NCBI GenBank assembly: GCA_023435565.1
Contig: JAEYRN010000105.1
Coordinates: 7,860-71,859 of the forward strand
Length of the DNA: 64,000 bases
Source of the DNA: Bacillota bacterium
Lineage (GTDB): Bacteria; Bacillota; UBA4882; UBA8346
Reading direction: 5' to 3'
Of this stretch, positions 1-8,425 are shown one piece after another. The position numbers were made by a program, and so were the translations under genes. The notes under the pieces are model-generated. The model searched no databases. It was not told the origin of the DNA and worked only from the letters and a program-made list of their open reading frames with translations. How positions within the stretch are numbered: position 1 is the stretch's first letter; each line of letters starts with the position of its first letter.

Positions 1-164
1 AGCATTAACCGGCGATTATGTTAAATTTTTCATCGCTAGGGCACCAAGTTTAAATAAAACATAGTTAAGGTGAACAACAAGCGACAAGGCGGTTTTTAGA
101 TGAATCATATCTTAATGGAGACTAAAATAGATTAATTAACGAGAACTTTAATTGGAGAAAACGG

Positions 165-932
165 ATGAGAATAATTATGATTAGCAAAAGAACAATTAGG
201 ATGTTATTTATTAGCGTTATGTTAATCGGTTTATTTGGAGTTACGTTTTCATGGCGAATGAGCCGTAACGTAATTAGCGCCATCCCTATTTGGCGGGCTA
301 ACATAATTAAAGAAGCCGATACTAAGGAAAAGGTGATCGCCCTTACATTCGATGATGGCCCGAGTCCTTCCTTTACCAGTAAGATTTTGGATTTATTAAA
401 AATTTACAATGCCAAAGGTACTTTTTTTATCATTGGAGAACAGGCGGAAAAAATGCCAGACTTAGTAAAGCGGCAAATAAAAGAAGGTCATGAGATCGGC
501 AACCATATGTACCGTCACCGGGAAGTATTTCAAATGCCGATACCGGAGATTAAAGCGGACCTGGAACAATCCAATCAAGTAATCCGAAGTATTACCGGGA
601 AAAAAATTCGATTATACCGTCCGACCAGCGGTTATTATAACGAAAGTATAGTTGGGATGGCTTGGGGGCTTGAGTATTTGGTTGTTCTATGGAGTATTGA
701 TAGTAAGGATTGGAGCGGGCTTAAACCAAGCTCAATCGCGCTAAAAATCTTAAAAACGGTGAAACCCGGGAGCATTATTCTCTTTCATGATCTGGGAGGT
801 TACCGTGATACTACTGTGAAAACATTGGAAATTATACTTCCGGAATTGGCGAGGAGAGGATATCGTTGTTTGACCATATCCCAGCTTTTAGAGAGGGCGG
901 GGCACACATATTTCACCAGTAATAAAGATTAA
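165..932 (+). CDS. Membrane-anchored polysaccharide deacetylase (NodB/CE4 family)
   Basis: Probably removes acetyl groups from a cell-surface polysaccharide such as peptidoglycan or chitin-like oligomers, acting outside the membrane. An N-terminal hydrophobic segment (about residues 11-30) serves as signal or anchor. The NodB signatures are in order: TFDDGPSP at 61-68 (catalytic Asp and metal Asp), metal ligands H114 and H118 in HEIGNHMYRH, RPTSG at 152-156 (usual form RPPxG), WSIDSKDW at 176-183 and LFHD at 206-209. Length (255 aa) is normal for sporulation-type deacetylases such as PdaB. The start has GGAG seven bases upstream; an in-frame ATG four codons later is an alternative. Family assignment is secure. 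The substrate is unknown. Confidence 0.9.
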   Translation: MRIIMISKRTIRMLFISVMLIGLFGVTFSWRMSRNVISAIPIWRANIIKEADTKEKVIALTFDDGPSPSFTSKILDLLKIYNAKGTFFIIGEQAEKMPDLVKRQIKEGHEIGNHMYRHREVFQMPIPEIKADLEQSNQVIRSITGKKIRLYRPTSGYYNESIVGMAWGLEYLVVLWSIDSKDWSGLKPSSIALKILKTVKPGSIILFHDLGGYRDTTVKTLEIILPELARRGYRCLTISQLLERAGHTYFTSNKD

Positions 933-1013
933 ATATATGAGGAGGGAGATTTCCTCTTCAAAGAGAACTATAATGACTATAGATTAATTAGTATAATTCT
1001 GGGAGCGAAATTA

Positions 1014-1682
1014 ATGTTTAAAACACCTCAAGATGTATTTAAACCCGGGAGCAGTATCATAATACATTATTCAGATACAATCGGACAAATAAAAGAGTGT
1101 CCTGCGATTATCAATACAGTCATCCGTGGGACAAAAGAGAATAAAATATTCATCGACCTTGAGCAAAAGGATTTAGCTAAAAAATTATTGCAGGGAACGG
1201 AGTTGACCATTAGTTTTGAAGACTATGAGGGTCAAAAGCATATGTTTGGGACTTATATTATTGAAAAAAAGACCGACGAGAGCGAACCGTTAATTTTAGC
1301 CAATCCAGTTGCGGTTGATTATACATCGTTTCGCCGTTTTATCCGGGCTGATGTAACGTTACCATTTAGATATTTTCTTAATAATCGTACTTTTGAAGGA
1401 AAAACAATTAATCTATCCGGGTGTGGCTTATTTGGGATTGTAGACCTTAATAGTGCCTTAAAGGTTGGTGATATTCTTAACTTTGAATTAGAATTACCGC
1501 GTAAATTAAAACCAATGCGCTTATTGGGTAGGATTGTCCGTTTAGAAATTACCGGAAATCCTGTCATGCATGGAATTGCCATTGACTTTGAGTTTATTGA
1601 TATTTATGATCAGACAGAGATTGCCGTATTCGTAACCATTTTGCAACATGAGCGGGGTAACTTGAAATCTAATAACAACTAA
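1014..1682 (+). CDS. PilZ-domain c-di-GMP receptor (YcgR-like)
   Basis: Predicted cyclic-di-GMP binding protein. The first ~100 residues resemble the YcgR N-terminal (PilZN-like) beta domain. The C-terminal PilZ domain carries both ligand motifs: RxxxR at 107-111 (RRFIR) and the [D/N]xSxxG element at 133-138 (NLSGCG). No membrane segment is seen. GGGAG precedes the ATG. A second protein of the same layout and size is encoded inside the flagellar operon at 41226, so this is a paralogue away from the main cluster. The family and ligand are well supported by motifs. The output partner (flagellar motor or something else) is inferred only. Confidence 0.85.
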   Translation: MFKTPQDVFKPGSSIIIHYSDTIGQIKECPAIINTVIRGTKENKIFIDLEQKDLAKKLLQGTELTISFEDYEGQKHMFGTYIIEKKTDESEPLILANPVAVDYTSFRRFIRADVTLPFRYFLNNRTFEGKTINLSGCGLFGIVDLNSALKVGDILNFELELPRKLKPMRLLGRIVRLEITGNPVMHGIAIDFEFIDIYDQTEIAVFVTILQHERGNLKSNNN

Positions 1683-1724
1683 TTATTGTTAGTGGTAGGG
1701 TAGTAGCCCATATTTAGTTATGAT

Positions 1725-1753
1725 TTGACATAAAATTCAACATATGATATTAT
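1725..1753 (+). promoter_or_regulatory. Sigma-A-type promoter
   Basis: TTGACA (1725-1730), a 17-bp spacer and TATTAT (1748-1753) form a near-consensus housekeeping promoter. The expected transcription start is near 1760, giving a ~55-nt leader to the small ORF at 1816. Confidence 0.6.
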
Positions 1754-1815
1754 TAATATAGTTAATTATAAATAGGATTAATTAAAAATACTTCTTAGTA
1801 AAGGGGGAGTTAATA

Positions 1816-1950
1816 ATGAGAACAGAAAAGTTAAAAGTAAGAGTTGGGAAATCAATAGTTACCATTTTGGATAATGGTAAGACTAGAATTCGGACCATAC
1901 GCCCCTTTGGAGTGGAAGATACTGAAAAGACTTATAAAGTGACAGAATGA
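1816..1950 (+). CDS. Small conserved-looking protein, 44 aa, unknown
   Basis: A 44-codon ORF beginning MRTEKLKVRVG and ending TYKVTE. It has a textbook Shine-Dalgarno (AAGGGGGAG, 1801-1809) six bases before the ATG and a near-consensus promoter at 1725-1753. The peptide is rich in charged residues (Lys/Arg with some Glu/Asp), with alternating hydrophobic positions (KVRVGKSIVTIL) that suggest a small beta structure. It has no membrane segment. I recognise no family. Promoter, ribosome-binding site and ORF in register make it more likely real than random. Confidence 0.55.
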   Translation: MRTEKLKVRVGKSIVTILDNGKTRIRTIRPFGVEDTEKTYKVTE

Positions 1951-1999
1951 GTATTATAAAATTGAAATTGATATTAATCATTGGAAGTTGTATTTAGTT

Positions 2000-2701
2000 T
2001 TATTGCTTAATATTCCTTGGTAGTTTAACTAATTCGGTTGAAGCGATGAATTCCCATGAAATCTCGATAGCCTTTTTGTTTTTAAATATTTGGCATACAA
2101 TATCGGGAGTTTTAAATTCGCAAGAAATCACTTTATTCCCCTTCAATTTTCTCATATCTTGTGGAAGCGGAAGTGTCAATTCAACTTTTTCCAGTTCGAG
2201 TCTTTTTTTTGTTTGACTTTCCACTTCTCCAGTGATGCTGTCGAAGTGAGTTGAGTCCCCTTCCGCTCCTAATCCCATCGATAAGGTATAGGTTTTTTTT
2301 GCAAAATTAATGTAGAGGCCGATTGCTCCCTGGTAATACTGAACTGTAATGTTTTGAGATGGAGCAGTATCGAATATGAATGGTTTACCATTTCGATAGG
2401 TTTGATGGTTATAACTAATTGTCCCGGTGACGACAGGTTTTTCAATAGCAGGCATATATATTAAGTAGTTTCCCACCAACAAAGCATTAACTTTACCGTT
2501 TTGTTCGACAGTTTCCTGATAATCATGTATGGTTTCATCATTTTCAGTTCCCGGGATTGAAGAATGATAGGCGCCGTTCACTTTTAAGCTGGCCGTTCCT
2601 TCATAGGATTTGGGAAGTGAAATTGATTCTAGACCGTAAACGATGTTAGTTGCAAAAAAAAGAGTGAGGGCGATTAGAATAAAGAATGAACCATATCGCA
2701 T
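2000..2701 (-). CDS. Exported protein of unknown function
   Basis: The preferred start is the ATG at 2701 (MRYGSFFILIALTL), because GGAGG lies about eight bases upstream of it; a longer form starting at 2728 would place this SD inside the gene. The 233-aa product has an N-terminal signal peptide (about residues 4-22) and then a soluble, beta-rich domain with many Thr/Ser and aromatic residues and no recognised motif. A short C-terminal part contains two cysteines (SCEF and IVCQI), possibly a disulfide. It lies downstream of the cell-wall hydrolase on the same strand, with a terminator hairpin between, so it is probably a separate unit. I do not recognise the family. Confidence 0.75.
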   Translation of the reverse strand: MRYGSFFILIALTLFFATNIVYGLESISLPKSYEGTASLKVNGAYHSSIPGTENDETIHDYQETVEQNGKVNALLVGNYLIYMPAIEKPVVTGTISYNHQTYRNGKPFIFDTAPSQNITVQYYQGAIGLYINFAKKTYTLSMGLGAEGDSTHFDSITGEVESQTKKRLELEKVELTLPLPQDMRKLKGNKVISCEFKTPDIVCQIFKNKKAIEISWEFIASTELVKLPRNIKQ

Positions 2702-2890
2702 CAATGTGCCTCCGTGATGTTGTCTCATGCATGTTTTAATTATAACATGAATATCGGCAGCTATAAGGTGAAACCTTTGATAATTATATAAAAAGTGTAA
2801 AATACCAAGGGGATTATCGTCGGAATATAGAAGAATGAATCGGAAGTTTCAATAATTAGGTATTGACTTTTTTTGGTTCAATGGGAATAA

Positions 2891-2927
2891 AAAAAGAGGT
2901 TTTTACTTTAAAAAACCTCTTTTTTTA
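2891..2927. terminator. Bidirectional rho-independent terminator
   Basis: Inverted repeat AAAGAGGTTTTT / AAAAACCTCTTT with a short loop, flanked by A-runs on the left and T-runs on the right. It could stop transcription in either direction. It sits immediately 3' of the minus-strand SleB-type gene. Confidence 0.75.
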
Positions 2928-2952
2928 TTGTTAATATGAAACTTGTAAATTA

Positions 2953-3666
2953 TTATATCGCAAATATATGATTACCTATTCTGTTTACAACCGGCCTCGA
3001 CCATATCCAACGAGAAGTGGTTTTTGAAGGATTATAAAAATATAACGCGCCATTGGTAGGGTCCCAACCTGCCACTGCTAAACGTGCAGCTTTGAAAGCT
3101 TCCTGATTTGGGGCTTTCCATATTTGACCGTCCCGTACTGTACAGAATTCACCCTTTTTAAAGATAATCTTTGATAAACTTTTTGGAAAACGTGAATCGT
3201 TAAGGCGATTCAGTAAAACAGCGCCTACCGCAACTTGACCTAGAAACGGCTCTCCCCTGGATTCAGCATAAATTACTCTCGCCAATAAGTTTAGGTCAAC
3301 ATATTGATTGGTACTATTTTTTGACGGTTCCATTGTTTTTCTATGATAATTTGTCGCAGGTTTACTAGTTGTTGCCTCATTGGTTGCGACAGAGTATTTA
3401 TTTTGAGCATTTGATTTGGCCTTAATATTACTTGAATCGGCTTGCTCTTCATTAGTATATTTTGGACTTGTTTTATCGGTTATTGTTTGGTATGGCTTAG
3501 CCACTTTCTGTTTTTTAAAATTCGAAACTTTAACAGGTTTAACAATTGCTGCACTTCGCGGGGATATTTCCAAGATACCTCTTGTAAAAGATAGGGTAAT
3601 GCCCGCCAGCATTAACCCACAGATAATTTTGGAGATGATACTTTTTTTAATACCGGTTAAGCACAT
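2953..3666 (-). CDS. SleB/CwlJ-type cell wall hydrolase (Hydrolase_2 family)
   Basis: Predicted lytic enzyme of the spore-cortex hydrolase family. The chosen start is ATG 3666 (MCLTGIKKS), with AAGGAGGGG just upstream. An in-frame extension to 3837 is open but lacks such a site. The 237-aa product has an N-terminal membrane/signal segment (about 10-30), a Lys/Thr/Asn-rich linker (45-120), and a C-terminal SleB domain (about 125-237) with the catalytic Glu at 135 in YAESRGEP and the typical GQVAVGAVLLNR stretch. No separate peptidoglycan-binding repeat is seen. In spore-formers such proteins act in cortex lysis at germination; a vegetative wall role is also possible. Confidence 0.85.
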   Translation of the reverse strand: MCLTGIKKSIISKIICGLMLAGITLSFTRGILEISPRSAAIVKPVKVSNFKKQKVAKPYQTITDKTSPKYTNEEQADSSNIKAKSNAQNKYSVATNEATTSKPATNYHRKTMEPSKNSTNQYVDLNLLARVIYAESRGEPFLGQVAVGAVLLNRLNDSRFPKSLSKIIFKKGEFCTVRDGQIWKAPNQEAFKAARLAVAGWDPTNGALYFYNPSKTTSRWIWSRPVVNRIGNHIFAI

Positions 3667-3861
3667 CCTACCCCTCCTTAAATATACTAGAAAAACACTT
3701 TTCAGTATAACATGAGTATTATGCGTTAACCAGAAGCAAATGGAGGAGATAAAGTTAATATCGACCATAAAGAAAAATTTGCCCTTGTACTTATTAATTA
3801 GAAGTACCAATGGTAGGATAAAATAAAATGTCCCCAAAATTATAACAGGAGAGAAACGTAG

Positions 3862-4080
3862 ATGGTTAAAACTAAATTAAATAAACTAAATTCAAGAGAA
3901 AAAGTGCGGATTTTGGATGACCCGGAAGAGACTGAATCAGGAATGTATTTGAGCCTGCTTGCTGATGATCCTGGAGAAGCCGAAGCGGCAATGGTACTAA
4001 ATTCACTGGTCGATGATCCGGATGAATTGCTTCGGGAAACTTTTCAACACCAAGAGGGTAACAAATCGTATCGTGAATAA
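3862..4080 (+). CDS. Small acidic protein with DDP repeats, unknown
   Basis: A 72-aa ORF with SD AGGAGAG about nine bases upstream. The C-terminal two thirds hold three spaced copies of a short unit beginning DDP (LDDPEETE, ADDPGEAE, VDDPDELL), each followed by a predicted helix. The N-terminus is basic (MVKTKLNKLNSREK). The product is strongly acidic overall, with no membrane segment and no recognised family. A strong terminator follows at 4135, so it is probably a single-gene transcript. Function unknown. Confidence 0.6.
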   Translation: MVKTKLNKLNSREKVRILDDPEETESGMYLSLLADDPGEAEAAMVLNSLVDDPDELLRETFQHQEGNKSYRE

Positions 4081-4134
4081 GAAAAAAAAGAAGTAGCGAT
4101 GAATGTGCATATAAAAGTTGGATTAAATAAAAAG

Positions 4135-4171
4135 AAAAGGGCCGGTGATTTATAAAATTCCGGCCCTTTTC
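4135..4171 (+). terminator. Rho-independent terminator
   Basis: An 11-bp stem, AAAAGGGCCGG / CCGGCCCTTTT, with a 14-nt AT-rich loop. It follows the DDP-repeat gene. A second short inverted repeat (GAAAGAGA / TCTCTTTC, about 4182-4208) lies just downstream. Confidence 0.8.
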
Positions 4172-4261
4172 ACTCCAGGGTGAAAGAGAGTATCTATCAG
4201 TCTCTTTCAAGGGAGCAATTATATACTTGACAATTTTTTAAGGTTTTATACATTACTAACT

Positions 4262-4334
4262 CAACTTTCCCACTTCAAAAATTGATACTTCCAAAGCGTT
4301 GACTTAACTGTATAATTTTAAGGTGGGAAAGTTG
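4262..4334. repeat. 12-bp inverted repeat with ~49-nt loop upstream of comEA
   Basis: CAACTTTCCCAC (4262-4273) and its exact complement GTGGGAAAGTTG (4323-4334) flank an AT-rich interval in the 373-base gap before comEA. Nothing else gene-like is visible in that gap. A weak promoter-like TTGACA occurs at 4227. The repeat could be an RNA stem, an operator, or the ends of a decayed mobile element. Confidence 0.6.
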
Positions 4335-4453
4335 TTTTACTAAATAAAAAAAAATTAATCGTACCATAATAAACCATTTTTTACAATGTTCAGCAGGAAA
4401 TCGACGGGAAACACCGAATACCATTCTTACCAATGTTTGGGAGGAGGAGTTCG

Positions 4454-5062
4454 ATGTTTGAATTTACCGTCCGTCAAAGGCTTGCCGCTTTAATACTTCT
4501 ATTTTTTTTATTACTTGGTGGTTTGTTGCTTTTTTTTAATAGGGAAAACCAAGGGTATACAGAGGAATATCGAGCAGGGGATGAGGATGAATTAATAATT
4601 GTTCATGTTTGCGGGGCTATAGCTAACCCCGGAATAATAAAGGTTAAACCTGGGACTAGAAAATACCAAGTATTGGAGATTGCTGGAGGAGCGCTTCCTG
4701 AATGCGACCTAAATCAAGTAAATTTGGCTGAGTATGTTTTAGATGGCGAGCAAGTTTACTTACCTAAAAAAGGGGAAGTTCCGTTAAAGACTGTCCGAAA
4801 AAAGACTGTACCAGCCACTAAAGGTTTGAGCGCTGGGAATCAAGAAAAAACAAAAAGAATAGAGAATTTACATTATGACCTAAACAGTGCTACTCAGAAG
4901 GAACTGGAGAATGTACCGGGAATTGGTCCGGCATTGGCATCTCGAATTATTCAATATCGAACCAAAAATGGAAAATTTACCTGTTATGAAGATTTGCATA
5001 AAGTCACCGGAATTGGCGCCACTAAACTGGAACAGCTTAGAAAGTATTTGTTTGTAAAATGA
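4454..5062 (+). CDS. comEA: Competence protein ComEA, DNA receptor
   Basis: Membrane-anchored double-strand DNA receptor of the transformation machinery. The start at 4454 (MFEFTVRQRL) follows GGGAGGAGGAG; the slightly longer form from 4433 overlaps that site. The 202-aa product has one transmembrane helix (9-28), an SLBB domain (about 47-110: HVCGAIANPGIIKV and VLDGEQVYLP), a Lys-rich linker, and a C-terminal pair of helix-hairpin-helix motifs (about 140-202: LNSATQKELENVPGIGPALA and KVTGIGATKLEQL). Its stop overlaps the comEC start (ATGA), so the two are translationally coupled, the standard comE order. Confidence 0.95.
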   Translation: MFEFTVRQRLAALILLFFLLLGGLLLFFNRENQGYTEEYRAGDEDELIIVHVCGAIANPGIIKVKPGTRKYQVLEIAGGALPECDLNQVNLAEYVLDGEQVYLPKKGEVPLKTVRKKTVPATKGLSAGNQEKTKRIENLHYDLNSATQKELENVPGIGPALASRIIQYRTKNGKFTCYEDLHKVTGIGATKLEQLRKYLFVK

Positions 5063-7392
5063 AATTTCCACATAACGTATATGTACTAATCGCTTTGTGT
5101 ATTGGAATCTTTATTGCCTCTTTAGTTCATTGCATGTCTATGCCCTGGCTCTTTGTCGGATTAATATTATTAACTTTTATGATGATTCGGCAGATTTATA
5201 GGGGGAATTTGGGTTGGCTTTTTTTATTGGCTTGCTTTATCGGAGGCGGTTTTTGGTTCAGTATGGCCCGGTCCGGTTACATGAGCGAAGTAAGGCATAA
5301 TCAAATTTTTTATAAACAGGAAATAATAGTCGACGGGACTATAATATCGCGTCCTAAAGCCAGCCGTAACGGTTTTTGGTTCATTATGAAACTTACAAAT
5401 CTCGCATCGGATCGGCTGAAGCTTCCCCAAGGCAGATTAATCGTATTTGTCAGAAATGTTTCTTCCGATGACTGGTACGGGAGAAAGTTAAGCGTCAAGG
5501 GAAGGTTTGGAGCATTTGACCGAAAGACAAGGGGTATTCCGGATTATTTTGAAATTGATAAGATTACCGGAAGTATCTCCGTTTATCAATCCCCGGAATT
5601 TAAAACCGGTTATGGCTTGTTGCCTCCTTTTATATGGGCGGACCGGATTCGGCAGAAGCTGACCCGATTTGGCAGGAGTGTTTTAAAGCCGAAAAACGCT
5701 CGTTTATTACATGGAATAATCTTTGGTGATTGTTTGGGTGACGCCGAAGATCGGTTTCTAATCAACCTCCAGCGCACGTCCACTATCCACATGCTCTCCG
5801 TCTCCGGAATGCATGTCGGTTTTGTAGCCGTAACTCTTAGTTTTTTGTTGGGTCTACTCAGAATACCTAAGCGGTGGCAGATTGGGCCTTTAATAGCCGG
5901 AGTATGGTTTTACATTATGATGACCGGGATGGATCCCCCGGCGCTCCGGGCGGGGATTATGTTGATGATCATGCTAATCGGCAACACATTGCAGGCTAGG
6001 GATATTCCTATTAACCGATTAAGTTTGGCCGCGATTATTTTGTTGTTGATGACCCCCTATAACTTATTTGATCCTTCTTTTCAGCTAACCTTTGCCGCCA
6101 CTTTCGGAGTTAGTTGCCTTTACCCGCTGTTAGCCGAATGGTTTCCCGTTAAAAGAAAAAGTATAAGTTTTCTATGGAAGGCTTTATTAGTATCCCTCAG
6201 CGCCCAATTGTTGATTGCTCCAATTTTAGTCCAATATTTTCAGATGATCTCATGGGTATCGCCGTTGGCTAATATCATTCTGATCTTTCCAGGAGAAATG
6301 GCGGTAATCGGTGGGTTGGCCGGGGAGACCATTGGGAACTTTCAGCCGTGGATCGGTGGTCTAATTTTGACTTTAATTAACCATCTCCTGAATCTGATTC
6401 GAATATTCGTCAATTGGCTAGGGGGTTATCCTTGGGCCGCTTCATGGTCGCCGCAATGGCCATGGCCTTGGATGGTCGCATATTACCTAGGACTGACATT
6501 ATTCATTGAAGCGCTGCGTCCAAATCTTCTTGATCAAAAACAACGTAAATTTAGAGCTAGTCCGGTTTTAATCGGATGCTTATTATTTACTAATTTGGTT
6601 GTATGGGGCGTTTACTTTTGCGGGCTACGGAGCGATTATCTTCAGGTAGTATTCCTGGATGTGGGGCAAGGGGATGCTATTCTACTCCGTTCTTTGAAAG
6701 GAAAATACGCACTGGTTGACGGAGGTGACGAAGGGCGGGGTAAACGGGCTATTCTCCCTTATTTTCGTAAAACGGGAGTTTTGAGGTTGGAGAGTGTATT
6801 TCTAACACATTACCATAAGGACCATTGGGGCGGATTAATCGAAGTGTTTCGAAAGATCCCTACTAAGGTAATATTTTTGCCACCTCCAAGCGTTACGAAA
6901 GACAGTTTGGAATTTGAGGCTGGTATAAAATTGGCTAAAGTTAACCGCCGGACAACTAAAAAAGGAATGATCTTTAGGATGGGAAATGAGGCTTATCTAG
7001 AAGTTTTAGAGGTCCCGAATCTTGAAACTGAAAATGACCGTTCGGTAGTTTTGCTAATTAGCTTTGGGAAAATACGTTTATTGTTAACTGGAGATTTAAC
7101 CTTCAGAGGTGAAGAATTGCTTCAGAAAAAATTTCCACATCGATTAAGAGCAGCCATTTTAAAAGTGGGGCATCATGGGAGTGACTATTCCAGCGGGCTC
7201 TCATTTTTATCTCAGGTTAAACCGGGGCTGGCTATGATTTCAGTAGGAGCGGAGAATCGTTTTGGGCATCCGGGACCTGAGACTCTTAACCGGCTTCGCT
7301 CTTTAGGGGTGAAGGTTTTTCGTACCGACTCCCAAGGAATAATTGATTGCCGAATTTATCGGGACCGGATTATGGTAAGAACCAATAGATAG
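5059..7392 (+). CDS. comEC: Competence protein ComEC/Rec2, DNA channel
   Basis: Polytopic membrane channel that passes single-stranded transforming DNA. It contains an N-terminal DUF4131 region with several hydrophobic helices, the Competence domain (about 210-480, with HGIIFGD and MLSVSGMHVGF), and a C-terminal metallo-beta-lactamase-fold domain starting near residue 531 (VFLDVGQGDAILL). The latter keeps the metal motif THYHKDH near 583-589 and GHHGSDYSS near 703, so the nuclease-like domain looks intact. Length (777 aa) is normal. It overlaps comEA by four bases. Confidence 0.95.
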   Translation: MKFPHNVYVLIALCIGIFIASLVHCMSMPWLFVGLILLTFMMIRQIYRGNLGWLFLLACFIGGGFWFSMARSGYMSEVRHNQIFYKQEIIVDGTIISRPKASRNGFWFIMKLTNLASDRLKLPQGRLIVFVRNVSSDDWYGRKLSVKGRFGAFDRKTRGIPDYFEIDKITGSISVYQSPEFKTGYGLLPPFIWADRIRQKLTRFGRSVLKPKNARLLHGIIFGDCLGDAEDRFLINLQRTSTIHMLSVSGMHVGFVAVTLSFLLGLLRIPKRWQIGPLIAGVWFYIMMTGMDPPALRAGIMLMIMLIGNTLQARDIPINRLSLAAIILLLMTPYNLFDPSFQLTFAATFGVSCLYPLLAEWFPVKRKSISFLWKALLVSLSAQLLIAPILVQYFQMISWVSPLANIILIFPGEMAVIGGLAGETIGNFQPWIGGLILTLINHLLNLIRIFVNWLGGYPWAASWSPQWPWPWMVAYYLGLTLFIEALRPNLLDQKQRKFRASPVLIGCLLFTNLVVWGVYFCGLRSDYLQVVFLDVGQGDAILLRSLKGKYALVDGGDEGRGKRAILPYFRKTGVLRLESVFLTHYHKDHWGGLIEVFRKIPTKVIFLPPPSVTKDSLEFEAGIKLAKVNRRTTKKGMIFRMGNEAYLEVLEVPNLETENDRSVVLLISFGKIRLLLTGDLTFRGEELLQKKFPHRLRAAILKVGHHGSDYSSGLSFLSQVKPGLAMISVGAENRFGHPGPETLNRLRSLGVKVFRTDSQGIIDCRIYRDRIMVRTNR

Positions 7393-7460
7393 GATAGTAA
7401 CTATATTTTATTAGGTGTAAAATAAATGAAGATAATAGACATATTAGGGGAGGAACCGGA

Positions 7461-8276
7461 TTGAAAAAGTATAAAACATTTTGGACAATAGTAGTTATAT
7501 TGATAGTAGTGCTCTTTTTGGTACAGCAATCATCGGCATGTACTATTTTTTATGTACAGGGCGAATCAACTCATTACTTTGCCAGTAACGAGGACTGGAG
7601 CCTGACCAATCCTATTATGCAGGTCGTTCCCGGTCAGAATGAGAAATATGGATATATTGTTTTCGGGTGGGATTCGCATTTGCCGCAATATCCGCAAGGC
7701 GGAGTGAATGAACATGGTTTATGTTTGGACTGGGCGGCTTTACCTCCGGAAATATTCAAGGCAAACCCCTCACGCAAGCAATTGAATAGGGACATATTTT
7801 ATGAAATTCTTGAAAACTGCAAGAATGTGACTCAGGCAAGCAGTTTGGTGAAGCAATACAATTGGTCTCAGTTTGCCCAGGAGCATTTATTAGTCGCTGA
7901 TAGCCAGGGAAACTCATGCGTAATCGAATGGCGTGACGGTGAGTACCTGGTCCTGACAAAGGAAAAATCTTACCAGGTTGTCACAAACTTTTGGCTTTCC
8001 AATTCGGGGCAGGGCTGGTATCCGTGTAATCGTTTCGATACGGTGGACGGTTACTTGAAAAATCCGTCAAATTCAAAACCGGATTTGGCGACAATCCGAA
8101 ACCTACTGAATCAATCCCATCAGGAGGGACAATACCAGACAATATACTCTTATATTGTCGACGTGAAGTCCTTGGATATTTATATCTATTACCGGCATAA
8201 TTATTTGAAAGAGATTAAATGCAATCTCAAGCAAGAAATCGCCAAGGGGGCGCGCCGCATAAAATTATATCAGTAA
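7461..8276 (+). CDS. Secreted Ntn-hydrolase, linear amide C-N hydrolase-like
   Basis: The TTG start follows AGGGGAGGAACC. The signal peptide (1-26) ends at SSA and is followed immediately by Cys27 (CTIFYVQG), which would become the N-terminal nucleophile after processing, as in choloylglycine-hydrolase/penicillin-V-acylase-like enzymes. Further family-like segments are FASNEDWS (about 41-48), GGVNEHGLCLDWAAL (about 78-92) and SNSCVIEW-type sequence (NSCVIEW). Length 271 aa. The substrate cannot be read from sequence. If the signal peptide is not removed at that Cys, the protein could instead be a lipoprotein, although no lipobox (L-x-x-C with small residues) is convincing. Confidence 0.7.
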   Translation: MKKYKTFWTIVVILIVVLFLVQQSSACTIFYVQGESTHYFASNEDWSLTNPIMQVVPGQNEKYGYIVFGWDSHLPQYPQGGVNEHGLCLDWAALPPEIFKANPSRKQLNRDIFYEILENCKNVTQASSLVKQYNWSQFAQEHLLVADSQGNSCVIEWRDGEYLVLTKEKSYQVVTNFWLSNSGQGWYPCNRFDTVDGYLKNPSNSKPDLATIRNLLNQSHQEGQYQTIYSYIVDVKSLDIYIYYRHNYLKEIKCNLKQEIAKGARRIKLYQ

Positions 8277-8305
8277 CGCAAAATTTAAGACGATTTATCA
8301 CCTAG

Positions 8306-8336
8306 AAAGGCCATCTTTTAAATGAAGATGGTCTTT
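8306..8336 (+). terminator. Weak terminator hairpin
   Basis: AAAGGCCATCTT / AAGATGGTCTTT stem (one G-T pair) with a 7-nt loop after the Ntn-hydrolase gene. The T-run is short. Confidence 0.45.
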
Positions 8337-8360
8337 AACGTATTATGTATTCGTAATAAC

Positions 8361-8389
8361 TTTAAATATTAAGGTTAAAGTGATATAAT
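8361..8389 (+). promoter_or_regulatory. Extended -10 promoter for holA
   Basis: TGA-TATAAT at 8381-8389 (extended -10), with a weak -35 (TTTAAA, 8361-8366) at 17-bp spacing, about 30 bases upstream of the holA start. Confidence 0.45.
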
Positions 8390-8425
8390 CTCAATATATT
8401 TTTAGACAACTAAGGATGGTAAATA

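Noticed and set aside
3667..3837. 57-residue N-terminal extension of the SleB-type gene
   Set aside because: The ATG at 3666 has AAGGAGGGG directly upstream and yields the expected signal/anchor segment; the extension crosses likely promoter sequence.
4299..4316. TTGACT followed by TATAAT before comEA
   Set aside because: The boxes are only 6 bp apart, far from the 16-18 bp a sigma-A promoter needs.
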